The position numbers were made by a program, and so were the translations under genes. Of a DNA stretch of 64,000 bases, positions 1-11,588 are shown piece after piece. The notes under the pieces were generated by a model. That model searched no databases and was not told the DNA's origin. It was given only the letters and a program-made list of their open reading frames with translations. Within the stretch, counting starts at the first letter, position 1. Each line of letters opens with the position of its first letter. Source of the stretch: Euphorbia lathyris (Eukaryota > Streptophyta > Magnoliopsida > Malpighiales > Euphorbiaceae). The DNA lies in NCBI RefSeq assembly GCF_963576675.1, contig NC_088915.1, forward strand, positions 86,871,501-86,935,500. The letters run 5' to 3'.

Positions 1-458
1 GCGAGAGGTATGGAACCTGGGTAACGACAGAAATGGAATTTCATCTCTGAAAAATGAAACTATAACAACTATTGTTTAATAAAAAGAAACCAACAACACA
101 ATTGAGAACAAAAATAACTACAACATATGAAGAAAAAAAATCGAATAATTACCTTGAGAAACATAAGAATTCCTTGTAATTTTTGACACTTTGGTGTTTT
201 CCGGTTTTAGTTGTTAATGCATCTTTTATTTCTGTCGGATTTCTTCAATTGAAGCTATCAGTTTGAAAAAAAGACAAATAAAAAGAAAACATGGATAAGA
301 TAGCGAAATGTATATAACATGGGTAACAACAGAAATGAATCTGAAACATGAAACCGTAACAACTATTGTTTAATAAAAATAAAACAACAACATAATTCAG
401 AACAAAATAACTACAACATATGAAAAAAAATCGAATATTTACCTTCAGAAATATAATA
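1..458. repeat. two-copy tandem repeat, period about 300 bp
   Basis: The blocks at about 1-170 and 300-458 share a GGGTAACRACAGAAATG stretch, a TAACAACTATTGTTTAATAAAAA stretch and a final ATCGAATAWTTACCTT. The copies are diverged. No gene is visible here; the 86-residue frame on the minus strand is low-complexity and unsupported. Confidence 0.5.
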
Positions 459-763
459 CTATCTATTGTGGCCAATGAATATAATGGTGGAATACTATCT
501 ATCATGCTTTATATAGAAGTTTATTTGTGACTTTTGGATTTCCTTTGCTTTGTGTTTTTTCATCTTCCCGTAACTCTTGCTTTCTTTTATTATTTTAATT
601 AATAGGCTAGTAATTATTTAATATATTATAAATATAAATTTGTTATTTTTAATTAATTAAATATTTTTAATCTGATTTTTTACTACGTTGACAACTCATC
701 AAAAAGACCTCTAAAACACTTCTTCTTATTTCTCTCTGCTTCCGTAATTATATATAGTATAGA
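1..763 (-). mobile_element. Helitron-like element, 5' end and part of body
   Basis: Read on the minus strand, a TCTATACTATATATAATTAC-type terminus begins at 763, directly after an A, as expected for Helitron insertion between A and T. The next bases (toward lower coordinates) are the ACGGAAGCAGAGAG-type sequence often seen behind such ends. The element would run leftward off the window; no CTAG-type 3' end with a hairpin is visible in 1-763. No Rep/helicase coding is seen, so it is non-autonomous or incomplete. The call rests on one terminus only. Confidence 0.4.
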
Positions 764-954
764 TATATATTTGTAAACAGATTTACCATGTGTCAGATTC
801 TCAATATGTGTTGATGTAACAAAAAAATCACATGTATCAATCACTCTAATTTTTCAAACATTTTAAATTGTTAACTAATATTAATTATTCAACCTCTTCC
901 CTTTCTAAAACAACTCATTTTATTTTGCCCATGTTTTTTATTACTTAATTTCAG

Positions 955-1179
955 TAACAATCAGTTCAGTTCAGTTCAGTAACAATCAGTTCAATTCAAT
1001 TCATTTTCAGCATTCAATAATTTATCATTATTGTTTATAATATATATATATATATATATATCATTTATTATTATTATTTATTATAATTATAATTATTTAA
1101 ATAATTTATAATAATTTATATATTAATTTATCAATTTTTATTATAATTATAATTATGTATATATAATTTATGCTTTATC

Positions 1180-1212
<33 letters not shown>
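955..1212. repeat. CAGTTCAGTAACAA-rich block and AT microsatellites
   Basis: Positions 955-1010 are built from GTTCAGTAACAATCAGTTCA-like units. Runs of AT follow at about 1041-1061 and 1178-1212. A very similar CAGTTCAGTAGCATTCAGTT block sits at 4273-4335, beyond the LINE that lies between them. Confidence 0.6.
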
Positions 1213-1217
<5 letters not shown>

Positions 1218-1395
1218 GAAGCTGGGACGATACAGTAGCAATGATCTTGAAATTCCAACTAGGTTGGCACCCCAAGAGCATACACCGAAAACCCGATAAT
1301 ATTAAAAATAAAATAAAAAATTGTAACACAGGGGGGAAACGGAAAAACAAAGTAAAAAACATAAAATAACAAAAAGCAAAAAAAAAACAAATAAA

Positions 1396-2289
1396 TCAGC
1401 GAAATCTAAAGTGACCAACATTACAGATATCATCAAAAAGCAGTGAGTAGCAGAAGTGCGGAGCCGATTGCCACCACGTAATGCCGAAGGAAGAGGAGAC
1501 GTCGTAGCGTGCTAAAGCATCAGCAACCCGATTACCTTCTCTGTAAATGTGGGTAATCATGACGGACATCTGCGAGCACTGTTGTAGACATTTCAACCAG
1601 TCGTGATGGACGGACCAAGGAACGTTGGTAGAATGTGACTTTAATTTATTGACCACTAACAAGGAGTCTGATTCAATCCAAAGCCTGTGCCAGTTCTTCT
1701 CCCAAGCTAGGTCAACTGCAAACATTACCGCCTTCAGTTCAGCAATATAAGCATAAGAGAAAGCAATTGGGAATGCAAAACACCCTATGGAAAACTCTCT
1801 AGACGAACGGAATACTCCACCAGCGCCAGCAGCCCCCGGGGAGCCCAATGCAGATCCGTCGACATTAACTTTCAGCCAATAAGGCGGAAGGGAAATCCAT
1901 TTTACCGAGATGATGTTAGGTGCCCGAGGGGGTCTGATCGGGACCTGAAGACGAGCCAGGATCACCGCGTCACGCTGGGAGAGACAGCAGCCCGAACTAC
2001 CAGACCGAGCCTCATGAATTAGCAGCCGAATGGAGCGAATTGCAGCTGAAGTAGACGGTAATAAATCAGTGAACAAAGCTTCATTTCTGATTTTCCAAAT
2101 GAGCCAGACACAGGTGACTAATGTTGAGCTCCAATGAGCAGCAACCTGAAGAGGTGTGAGCATTCCATCCAATAATCTCCAGATCCTGGTCAAGTTGAGG
2201 AGAATGAATTCCATGATCTGCATCATGTTCGCCATTAGGTGGAAAATCCGCCCAGTGAGATGAAGAATTGTCCATGTCGTGTAGGACAA
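1396..2289 (-). pseudogene. LINE RNase H (RVT_3-type) domain, ORF2 C-terminus
   Basis: The frame carries the plant LINE RNase H signature: VNVDGSALG (first catalytic D), AELKAVMFAVD (E), WIESDSLLV (D) and REGNRVADALARY (last D), preceded by the WLIWKIRNEALF helix that normally links reverse transcriptase and RNase H. The first 50 or so residues, read beyond about 2120, are out of frame with the ORF1-like sequence they join, and mark the deletion scar. There is no endonuclease or reverse transcriptase, so it cannot act alone. Confidence 0.75.
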
Positions 2290-2429
2290 TGCTGCTTCCC
2301 TGAGTCATTCTGCTCTTCACAATTAACACTGAGATGAAGGTTTTTTGCTTCGACAGTTTGCACATTAGAAGGAGGTTTAACCGCTTCTGTTGTTTGCACT
2401 TTCTTTTGCCAAACACGATTAGAATTACC

Positions 2430-3378
2430 CTACTCTGAATCTTGAACATGCTGTTTCCCTTCCCTTTGGATGAACTCTGCTTTGTGTTGCTCCTCACGAC
2501 CAGGATTACGTCTACAACTTCCTGCAGAATGACCAATAGAATGACATATTGAACACAAGTCTGGGAGGCATTCGTATTCCAAGAAGACCCACTGCATCAA
2601 AGATACTGTATCCACACGCAGCTTGTATTGAAGTTCCTTTGAAAGATCCACGTCAATTAGGATTCTAGCATAATGTCCCATCTCTCCTTCAACTGTATTT
2701 CGATCAAAACAAAGTAGAATTCCTACAGCACTTGCAATACTAGCCATTATACGTCTATCCCAAAATTCCCAGGGAAGATTGTAGAATCTTACCCAAACTT
2801 GAGCCGAGGAGGATTTATAAGAGTCTGGATTGAAGCCTGTGGACCAAGGAATGAGTCTCATAACCCTTGGCTTAAGGACGACTGCCCCTTGACTCCAAGC
2901 AGTCTGTAAGGCTTCTGCCGTTAGAAGAAGAATGTAATAAAAAAAAACCCCTACCAAGTGAAATTAGCTTCCAATCCATACTAAGGCCCTAAAGCGAATT
3001 GAGTTTACCTTTAAGAGCATGATGTTTCCAAGGGGATTCCCCTTTGGAGAGAGTAACACGCCCAATTACAGAGTGCTTGCAAAAATCAAGTCGCTCATTG
3101 TAAATAGCCTGTTGAATTTTAATTGCCCTAAAACCACCCTCATCGGAGATTTGAGGTTGAACGGAGCGTGGAACCGATGATGAAGCCACCACGCCGAAGA
3201 GTGTCGCTGCATAGGATTTACACCCCAAAATTTGAGGCGCGGCGGAAGCCGGACCAAGAATACCCAACGGAGACTTCGTAGGTTGCACGGAGTATTTGAG
3301 GAAGGCGGAGCGAGAGAACAGATGCGCAATTGAAAAAGAGGCCTCCGGACCCAGAGGAGCCATGGCGGCAGGCGGCAT
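2430..3378 (-). pseudogene. LINE ORF1 / DUF4283-zinc knuckle protein, frameshifted
   Basis: It starts at the ATG at 3378. Residues 1-129 run to a stop at 2989; the reading resumes in another frame from 2957. The two parts together follow the DUF4283 plan: SVIGRVTLSKGESPW, then AQVWVRFYNLPWEFWD, then the CX2CX4HX4C knuckle CSICHSIGHSAGSC near 2545-2515. The break coincides with a homopolymer T run (minus strand) near 2939-2948. Such proteins bind the element RNA. It is inactive as it stands. Confidence 0.7.
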
Positions 3379-3860
3379 AATTTCAAAGATTCAATCGGAA
3401 GAATATACAAATTCAAAACAAAGCAGAACAAATTCAATTAATTATGTAATCAGAATTCAATCAATCAGAAATTAAATTGCAGAGCAGATTCAATCCATTG
3501 ATAATCCAATGATCAGTACGAACATTTGACTAACTCATCCCACTAGAAATCGCCATAAAACGCTCTGATTATTGGGTGGAGATCACCGGATCGGCGCCGG
3601 TGTAAATAGACCGAGGCACTACCACCGTCGTTCAACCAAATAACAATCCGCAAAACAGCCGCACCAGACACCACCGTCCACCACGCACAAACGGCGCCGG
3701 ACCAAATCGGCGGCGGCGACTAGGTTTCAGACGGCAACAGATCACGATTTCTCACTATTAGAGGCGGCGTCCCCTTTCTTCACAATGTCCACCAAGCACA
3801 AAGCGGCGGCAGACCAACAACGAACCTATCAGCGGCGGCGTCAAGGGTACAGATTTCCCA
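3379..3860 (-). other. GC-rich LINE 5' leader
   Basis: The stretch is much richer in GC than its surroundings, with repeated GGCGGCGG/GGCGCCGG motifs, and sits just upstream of the ORF1 start. This fits the internal-promoter leader of a plant L1 element. The 5' limit near 3860 is where base composition drops back. Confidence 0.45.
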
Positions 3861-5235
3861 ACTACATTTTAATTTTTTTTTAATCATCTTCGTTAACTTC
3901 ATCATCATCGTTATCTTCATTCTCCGCTAGACGTGATTGAATGAAAATTCGTATTTGTATTTGAATGGAAATTTGTATTCATATGGAAATTTGTATTTGT
4001 ATTTAATTTCATAGGCTTTAAATTGTATGTAAATTTGTGTTTATATGTAATTTGTATTTTTAGTTAAAACTAGACTCATTTTTATTTAATTTTATAAGCT
4101 TTTATCGAACCAAGCATTTATTTGATATTCAATTTAGTTTTATCTTTAATAATATATTTATTTATTATTGTTATTATTATTATTAGAAACCGTTATTATT
4201 ATTATATTATAAGCTTATTAATGTCTAATATTATTATTAAAATTATTTTAAAGTCTAATATCATAATTATTGTTAAGTTCAGTAGCATTCAGTTCGGTTC
4301 AGTTCAGTAGCATTCAGTTTAGTTCAGTTCAGTTTTTTTCAACGATAAAGAACAGAGTCTTCCTCTTCTCCGTGCCTGATTCAAATAAAAGATCCTATTC
4401 TAACGTTGATTGCTCAAAAATCTATGTTTGTTGAATAAGAACAAGGCATGCAATGAGCATAAATTTGATAGAATTTTATATTATTTGACATCGGTTTTGA
4501 TCGCATGAACTTTAATAATTATGTAGTATTTAATCATTTACTATTAAATCTAAATTTATTAGAATTTTAGCATAGAGATTCAAAGTATTCTAAGACTTAT
4601 ATTTAATAAGCACATATCTAATAGGAATGACCATCAGAGGTTCAACAACAATCATACATGCTGTGTGGGCTACTAAAACCAGCCTTCTTTCGACTTAAAA
4701 AGCCCACACGCCGTGTGGATTTTTAAAATGATGTAAAAGATCAATCTTACCTCCACTCCAGTTTTTCACTAATTACAGTTTTGTCATCCCTTTACAACTC
4801 ATGCCACCACTTTACCTCTATCTTATTTTACCTTTTAAGTTCCATCTATTGTAATTGTATGCATTTACCCTTTTGTGTAATTTCATCTTTAGGTTTAGAG
4901 ATGATATAAATTCATCTCTTTCATTTGTAATACTAAACTTTTTATCAATCAATTTATTATCTTTTTCTTTGAGAAGTATTAGAGTTCATCTATTTATCAA
5001 TGAGGATCTTTGATTCATACGAGTTTTAGTTCGTAAATTTTGGGATTCCCTCCTTCTAGTTTAGCTAAAAACGAATATTTTTATTAATTTAAGATTAAAA
5101 CTAACTCACTTGTCATTAATCTGTATTAAAATACATGTTTTAGCTCTTCGCGTCAGGTCACAAGTGGGATATTATGGTATGGACATCTTTTAGATTACTC
5201 TTACCCTTTAAATATAAATATGCATATTCGATAAG
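3861..5235. other. AT-rich spacer, no gene recognised
   Basis: TTTGTATTTG/GGAAATTTGTATT repeats fill 3945-4060, trinucleotide-like ATT stretches 4150-4270 and the CAGTTCAGTAGCATTCAGTT block 4273-4335. 4640-4740 contains a short CCACACGCCGTGTGG palindrome-like motif. 4860-5060 looks like the polyadenylation part of an LTR (short T-rich tracts and AATAAA-like sites), but I found no matching partner or target duplication. No coding signal. Confidence 0.4.
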
Positions 5236-6380
5236 TAATAAAGTTAATTCATTTAATTTTTTTAATGGTTTATTATAAATATAATTTAAGTAACTTTATT
5301 GATTTTGATTTAAAATGTTTATTAAATCTGTGGATCATTTATTATAATTATATTTTATTAATTTATTAATTTTACATATTGGTTAACGAATAAGGATATC
5401 CGCAATTTAAATGGAAAGCATATTGATTTTAAAAATTATACTCATTATGGTAATAGGATGGCTATAAATATAATTAAAAAAATAAACGGGCAGATATTAT
5501 ATTTGTTGCATCCTTTATTCTTATCTTATCCAGAACCTACCTGAGATTTTGTACCCTTACAAAATTTAAGTACACAACTAATAAAATGAAATTATAATAT
5601 TTTAGAATTTGATTAAAAAATAAAATAAAAAATAGTTATCTTTTTTAAGCATAATTACTAATTAAACTCTTATAATTAATATATTCAAGCAAATCCACAT
5701 TTAATAAATAATAAAATTAATTCATTTAATTTTTCAATTTTATTAATTTTGATTTAGAATGTTTATTTAATCCATGGACTGTTTATTAAAATTATATTTT
5801 ATTAGATTTGTAATTTATTAATTTTACATATTGGTTAACGGATAAGGATACTTTCGATTTAAATGGAAAGCGTATTGATTTTAAAAATTATACTCATTAT
5901 GGTAATAGGATGGCTACGAATATAATTAAAAAAAATAAACGGGCAGATATTATATTCGTTGTCATCCTTTATTCTTCTCTTATCCAGAACCTACCCGAGA
6001 TTTTGTGCCCTATATAAAATTTAAGTACACAACTAATAAAATGAAATTATAATATTTTAGAATTTGATTAAAAAATAAAATAAAAAATAGTTATCTTTTT
6101 TAAGCATAATACTAATTAAACTCTTATGATTAATATATTGAAGTAAATCCACATTTAATAAATAATAAAATTAAAAAATAGTTAAATAGTTAAATAGTTA
6201 AATAGTTATCTTTTTTAGCTCATTTTTTAGTAAAATAGTTAAAATAATTTTTAAAAAATAAAATAAAAAATAGTTATCTTTTTTAAGCATAATACTAATT
6301 AAACTCTTATGATTAATATATTCAAGTAAATCCACATTTAATAAATAATAAAATTAATTCATTTAATTTTTCTTTCTTCT
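5236..6380. repeat. tandem repeat, period about 472 bp, 2.3 copies
   Basis: The run starting TTAATTCATTTAATTTTT recurs at about 5246, 5719 and 6355. Copies 1 and 2 share AACGGGCAGATATTATATT, TTATCCAGAACCTACC and TTAGAATTTGATTAAAAAATA. A partial third copy follows a GTTAAATA microsatellite at 6180-6205. The CAGAACCTACCYGAGATTTTGT wording resembles the hAT-like element that begins at 6548, so this may be decayed material of the same family. Confidence 0.65.
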
Positions 6381-6675
6381 CATGACATGGTCCATTATAA
6401 ACATTTCATTTTTAAAAACTACTTTATTATATCCTATAAACTATAAATACATTTTGAAAATAATTAAATCGTTTTAAATAATTTAATATATCTTAATAGC
6501 ATTTTTTAGCTCATTTTTCAGTAAAATAGTTAAAATATTTTTTAAATAGAGGCAGGGTTGGTAACGGATAAGGTATTCACGGATAGTGACAATTTCAAAC
6601 CCTTACCCGTTTATTTTTCATTACTCGTACCCATCTCACTACCCTAACGTGTATACTTCATGAATCTCATTTCTG

Positions 6676-6680
6676 TCCCA
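6676..6680. repeat. copia target-site duplication, left
   Basis: TCCCA here matches TCCCA at 14520-14524, immediately outside the two LTRs. Confidence 0.85.
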
Positions 6681-6896
6681 TATTAAGGATTATAATGAAA
6701 TTATAGCAGTAATTATGTGATAGGAGTGAGGATAAATTAGTCCTTTTCTATATCTTTGTTACAGTTAGCTTACAAGCTATTTAAGGAGTTAGATAGGCTT
6801 GTTTAGATTTAATGAAAATATTTTATTTGAGAGCAAACTCTGTAATTCAATGTTCTTCAATACAAGTTCATCTTCTTCATTTTCATTCATCTGATA
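6681..6896 (+). repeat. copia 5' LTR
   Basis: It runs from TATTAAGGATTATAATG to TTCATTCATCTGATA and matches 14302-14519 with few differences (for example GAAATTATAGCAGTAATT against GAAATTGTACAGCTGTAATT). Ends are TA...TA rather than TG...CA. GAGCAAACTCTGTAATTCAA near the 3' end is probably transcript-end sequence. Confidence 0.9.
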
Positions 6897-6908
6897 TGGT
6901 ATTAGATT
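6897..6908 (+). promoter_or_regulatory. primer-binding site
   Basis: TGGTATTAGATT directly follows the LTR and resembles the usual TGGTATCAGAGC, the complement of initiator-methionine tRNA, with several mismatches. Confidence 0.7.
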
Positions 6909-7488
6909 TCTTCGCTTCCGCATTCATCTTCAATCTTTGAATTTCCTTTTATTATTCAACGTTTCTGTGTTGAATTTATTTCTTTTGTTATGTTATTTGG
7001 ACAAAATCTCATTTTTTGAACTCATCGCTATTGATTTGTTCATTCAATCGAAACCCTAATTTTTCAATCTTGCTCTCATGATGTCAATTCCTAATGATCG
7101 TAATGTTAATCGTGAAATTCCTCTTCAAGATCCACGCGGTACTCAACCGAACAATCTTCCTCCTGTAGATCCGTCGCTCAATCCATCTAGCCACTATTAT
7201 CTTCATCCTGGTGAGAATACAGGTCCTTTTCTTGTTTCTAAGGTTCTTGATGGTACGAATTATCATCCTTGGCGTCGCGAGATAGAGTGCGTCTTGCGTG
7301 CTAGAAACAAAATTGTTTTTGTTAATGGCACTGTTAAACCGCCTGTTGTTGGTAGTGATTTGCGTGCGGCTTGGGATCGATGTAATACTATGGTGTTTAC
7401 TTGGTTGACTCGATCTGTTTCTCCTATTATTGCTCAGAATCTTACCTAGTTTGAGAATGCTTGTGATGCTTGGGACAATTTGAAGGCC

Positions 7489-7496
7489 ATATTTTT
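7489..7496. repeat. 8-bp target duplication of the hAT MITE in gag
   Basis: ATATTTTT is repeated at 8038-8045 on the other side. Removing the insertion rejoins gag coding (LKAIFF... to ...GDALKISEL). Confidence 0.8.
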
Positions 7497-8037
7497 CAGT
7501 GTTGTAAAAATCGGTCAAGTCGGCGACTAATCGGCCGATATATCAGTGATTTTTACAACACCGATCGATTTTATATAACTGGTCGGCATAAGTTGGGAGC
7601 CCGATTTTCTTCCGCCTAGGCGGTTCAAATCGGGTTAAGTCGGACAAGTCGGGTTAGGCAGGAAAAATCGGTCTAGGCGGAAAAAAAATCGGCTGAAACA
7701 GGTAAAATCGGATGAAATGGTTTAAAATCGGCCCAATTTATAAATTACAATTAGTAAAAAATAATACAAGTAATTACTATTAACTAATAACTATTTTATT
7801 ACTTATTTAAAATAAATATTAATATTTTTCTATTATATAATATTTATTATTAATATTTTTAGATAGTATAATTTATATTTTAAATGTGTTTATATAATAT
7901 TTATTTAATATAAATTTAAAAAATAGAAAAATACAACACTGATATTTTTTCAAGGTGATGCACTCAACGATTAATCCCCGAATAATCTTTGGAGGTCTTG
8001 TCCGCCCGACTAGCGCCTAACGACTTATACAACACTG
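7497..8037. mobile_element. hAT-type MITE inserted in copia gag
   Basis: Terminal inverted repeats are CAGTGTTGTA and TACAACACTG, flanked by an 8-bp duplication ATATTTTT, the hAT hallmark. Internal wording such as GACTAGCGCCTAACGACTTAT and CGATTAATCCCCGAATAATC links it to the copies at 18.0 and 30.3 kb. A 97-bp tail block is duplicated: ATACAACACTGATATTTTTT plus gag flank (CAAGGTGATGCACTCAA) occurs at 7931-7967 and again at 8028-8064. No transposase. Confidence 0.8.
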
Positions 8038-8748
8038 ATATTTTTTCAAGGTGATGCACTCAAGATTTCTGAACTTCAAGATGAATTTTATACTTTTAAT
8101 GAAGGTTCTTATTCTGTAAATGAGTATTTCACTTGTCAAATGATTGTTTGGGAAGAACTAGTTAGTTATCGCCCCTTACAGATCTGTTCTTGTGAACCTA
8201 ATTGTGTTTGTGCTCCATTACTCAAACAAGCTAAGAAGTATCAAGATGGGGACTATGTTATCAGGTTTTTAAGAGGTCTTAATCCTGAATATAGTGCTAT
8301 TAGGTCTCAAATTCTTCTTATTAGGCCCTTTCCTGAGATAAATGAAGTTTTTTCTATGGTTATTCAACAAGAAAGACAACTTTCTGGCCTTCAATTGCCT
8401 GCTTTGGAGTCCTCTATCAACTATGCTAAAGGTTCTAAGCCTGATTCTAAGAAGAAGTGCAATCACTGTGATAAGCCTGGTCACACTGTTGATCAAAGTT
8501 ACAGAAAGCATGGATTTCCTCAGAATTTCAAGTTTACCAAGAAAGGTTCTCAAAGCAGTTCTGGTAGTCATTCTCAGGTTAATCTTGCTGAAGGCACAGA
8601 GACGCAATCTTTCTCAGAAGTTTCTATTCCTGCATATACACAACCAACACAGAGTCTTGCTAATCTTCAACTTACTCAAGGACAAGTGGATGCATTGATG
8701 CAAATGCTACAGAATACTCAATCCACTCCTCATCATGTTAGCAATATC

Positions 8749-9290
8749 TTGCTGCTACTCATGAATCAGGTATTAATGCTATCCTTGCTAATTGTGGTTC
8801 AATTAATAATGTTGCTTGGATACTTGATTCTGGTCCAACTAATCATATTGCCAATTCTATTGATTTGTTTGTTAATCTTCAACCTCTGCATAACATTAGA
8901 GTATGTTTACCAAATGATGTTAATGTTCCTGTTACTCATATAGGAGATGTCAAGGTTTTTGATAAATTGTTATTGCATAGTGTGTTTTATATGCTTACAT
9001 TTCATTTAAATATTATTTCGGTTAGTCAATTAGTACAAGACACAGCCCTTCAATGCATTTTTATGTCTGGCTCTTGTCAGATATATGAGATCAATCATCT
9101 GGAGATGACTGGTTCAGCTGATATCATGATTGCAGAGGCTGCCATTCGTAAAGGTCTCTATTATCTGTATTCAGCCAAATCAGACATCTCTCAATCCTCT
9201 GTTCATGCATTGAATAAGACTTTACCTAGTACTAATAATGCAGTTGTTCATTCTATTTCACAGAATAGTTTGTTTGATCCTGCTTAATTG
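8749..9290 (+). pseudogene. copia protease and pre-integrase
   Basis: After a frame change near 8750 the translation gives AWILDSGPTNHI, where DSG is the aspartic protease active site (the family usually has DSGATNH). It continues with LHSVFYMLTFHLNIISVSQL and reaches LWHYRLGH, the GAG pre-integrase motif, just after a TAA at 9285-9287. The protease would process the polyprotein. Frame breaks on both sides make it inactive. Confidence 0.8.
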
Positions 9291-10560
9291 TGGCACTATA
9301 GATTAGGCCATTTACCTTTCAATAAGATAGATATCATTAGGCAAAGTACTTCTTCCGTTCTTAGTTGTAATGATAAATCTTTTACATGTATTATCTGTCC
9401 ATTGTCTAAGATGAAACACTTACCCTTTCCTGATAGTACAACTATGACAGATTCTGCTTTTTCTTTAATTCATGTTGATGTATATGGACCCTTTTGCTAC
9501 TTCTTCTAATAATGGATATAAGTTTTTCCTTACTATAATTGATGATCATGCTAGATTTACTTGGATTTTCTTGTTAAAGAATAAAGCTTAGGCTCCTGCT
9601 TGTATTAAAGGATTCTATAAACATGTTTTAGTTCAGTTTAATGTAGCTATTAAAAGCATTCGTACTGATAATGCACCTGAACTACAACTGGAATCTTTTT
9701 GTTTAGAAAAAGGTATTATTCATCAATTTAGTTATCCTTATACACCTCAACGGAATAGTGTTGTTGAAAGAAAGCATCAACATCTTTTAGCTGTTGCTAG
9801 GTCTCTTAGATTTCAAGCATCTTTACCTCTTTCTTTTTGGGCATATTGTATACTTCATGCTGCTTTTCTTATTAACATTATGCCTACCCCTCTATTGCAT
9901 AATAGTACTCCTTATTTTAGGTTATGAAGTTGAATATGATTATTCTAATCTAAGAATTTTTGGGTCTTTGGTTTACATTTCTAATTTGAAATACAAAGGT
10001 AAATTTGATGCTAGAGCTAGACCTTGTCTGTTTATGGGCTACAAAGCTAATGTCAAAGGTTTCAAAGTTTTTGATCTTCACTCTCACACATACACTGTTT
10101 CTAGAGATGTAAAGTTTTTTTAACACATATTTCCATATAATGCTATTAAGTCTAGTTCTGTCACTGAACCAGCACTTTTTCCAACTCTTAGTGATAATTT
10201 CACTCAAGCTTTGGAACTTACCAATGTTGATCTAGAACAATGGTCTTATTCTAATGTACACAATCACACACCATCTAGTACTTCTGTTACTCCAACTTTG
10301 CAGGAATAACAAACTTTGCCTATTCATTCTATGTCATCTCCTGGCCATTCTAATACTACAATTCCTGCTCCTACAGCTGTTGTTCAACCTATTGTTCATG
10401 TTCCTCCATTCAGAAAATCTTCAAGACCTAAACAGGCTCCTACTTATCTTTAAGATTTTCACTGTAATCAGGTGATATCCACTGATTCTTCTATTTCACG
10501 TTCTTTATCTAATGTGGTTTCCTATGACAAAGTTTCAAGTGATTACAAACATTATATTTA
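9288..10560 (+). pseudogene. copia integrase
   Basis: The zinc-binding HHCC motif is present: WHYRLGHLPF, then CIICPLSK. Catalytic core residues appear as HVDVYGP (D), then in another frame RTDNAPEL (D) and [10 protein letters not shown] (E). After this come [21 protein letters not shown] and DARARPCLFMGY, the copia-specific C-terminal part. At least one frameshift (near 9500) and stops at 9588, 10121 and 10306 interrupt it. Confidence 0.85.
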
Positions 10561-11096
10561 AATACAAGAAATTTGATTTTTAGCAACGTAAAAAGTCGTT
10601 GCCAAACATATTATTCGCAACGACATGTCATATTTTGCAACAACTTCCCGTCGTTTTGAATAGTTCCGTTGCTAAAGGTTTCTGCAACGACAAACTGTTG
10701 TTGCCAAAAATATATATTTGGCAACAACACGCTCGTTGTGAAAGATTAATTGTTGCCAAATATTACGTGTAGGTGAGAGAATAAAACTTATCTTTTGCAA
10801 CAACATATCATTGCTATATATTGTAACATTTCACAAGTTCTGACGTTGCTATACATGTTAGTTTTCTGTAACAACATGTGTCGTTGCTATATATTTTGAT
10901 GTACCGCAACAAGACCTGCTGTTGCTATATATTGTTGACGTTTTGCTGCAACTATTGTCGTTGCTAATACTATATTAATAGTAACAACTGTTATGTTGCC
11001 AAAGTAACTTCGGGCCATAAATTTTGAAATTTTATTTTATTTTCCAAAAAATTTAAAAATTGTGATTTTTTATTTAATGATTTGGATCGAAGGGAA

Positions 11097-11131
<35 letters not shown>

Positions 11132-11160
11132 ACAAATACAAAAATAATTATGGAACATGT
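10560..11160 (+). mobile_element. CACTA-type transposon end, truncated
   Basis: The left edge ATACAAGAAATTTGATTTTT followed by AGCAACG matches the usual CACTACAAGAAA start of CACTA elements with its first bases mutated. About 450 bp of subterminal repeats follow, built from GCAACGAC, TTGCAACAACAT and CGTTGCTATATATTG in both orientations. The matching right terminus (TTTCTTGTAGTG) is not found before copia coding resumes near 11920, so this copy is truncated. The AT microsatellite at 11101-11130 lies near its end. Confidence 0.65.
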
Positions 11161-11569
11161 CTAGGTACTAGATTATTTAAAAATTATTGTATCATAATCA
11201 TAAAAAAAATTTAGGAAAAAATGAAACTATAATAAGTGTGCTTTACAAGGATAAAACCATTTATACTAAAAAAAAATACAAAGATGGAACAATTTATACT
11301 ACTCAATTATGTATGCTACATCTATTTTAATATCAATTTCAAACAAACCTTGATACTTTTAGCTACCTTCCCAATAAATTATAGATTAAACAAGTCATAT
11401 GCAAATGTGCATATCTAATTGAGTATTTATTATGGGCCTCATTAACCACATTAACCCCATCCAACATGAATTGTCCATATCTACTCCATCCATGTGCAAC
11501 ATCTAAGTACATAGACAAGTGGTATGCATTTTTCTCTTCGGAAAAATAAGTATCTGCAATACACTTTTC
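11161..11569. other. AT-rich filler between CACTA piece and SINE
   Basis: This stretch interrupts copia pol. No domain, terminus or duplication was recognised. Short frames here are AT-rich and start with non-ATG codons or lack any family signature. Confidence 0.4.
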
Positions 11570-11588
11570 TCCTAAAAAAATTCAATAA
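11570..11588. repeat. SINE target duplication, left copy
   Basis: TCCTAAAAAAATTCAATAA matches 11768-11786 exactly (19 bp). Confidence 0.9.

Larger units (their letters stand above)
1216..3860 (-). mobile_element. internally deleted L1-type LINE
   Basis: On the minus strand this reads as a GC-rich leader (3860-3379), an ORF1/gag-like protein with a zinc knuckle (3378 to about 2430), then an RNase H domain (2290-1396) and a 3' tail that ends in a TA-repeat near 1216. The endonuclease and reverse transcriptase normally found between ORF1 and RNase H are absent, so about 3 kb has been lost. It differs in sequence from the LINE family at 24.4, 53 and 63.6 kb. No clear target duplication was found, because both flanks are AT-rich. 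Confidence 0.75.
7078..8748 (+). pseudogene. copia gag region, interrupted
   Basis: From the ATG at 7078: VSKVLDGTNYHPWRREIE is the N-terminal gag signature of plant copia elements. A TAG ends this frame at 7447. Gag resumes after the hAT MITE with KISELQDEFYTF (about 8060) and continues in the frame from 8140, through EINEVFSMVIQQERQL, to a zinc knuckle CNHCDKPGHTVDQS (8458-8500) in which the fourth ligand, normally Cys, is Ser. The product would be the particle protein that packages element RNA. The stops, the nested element and the lost Cys make it non-functional. Confidence 0.85.
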
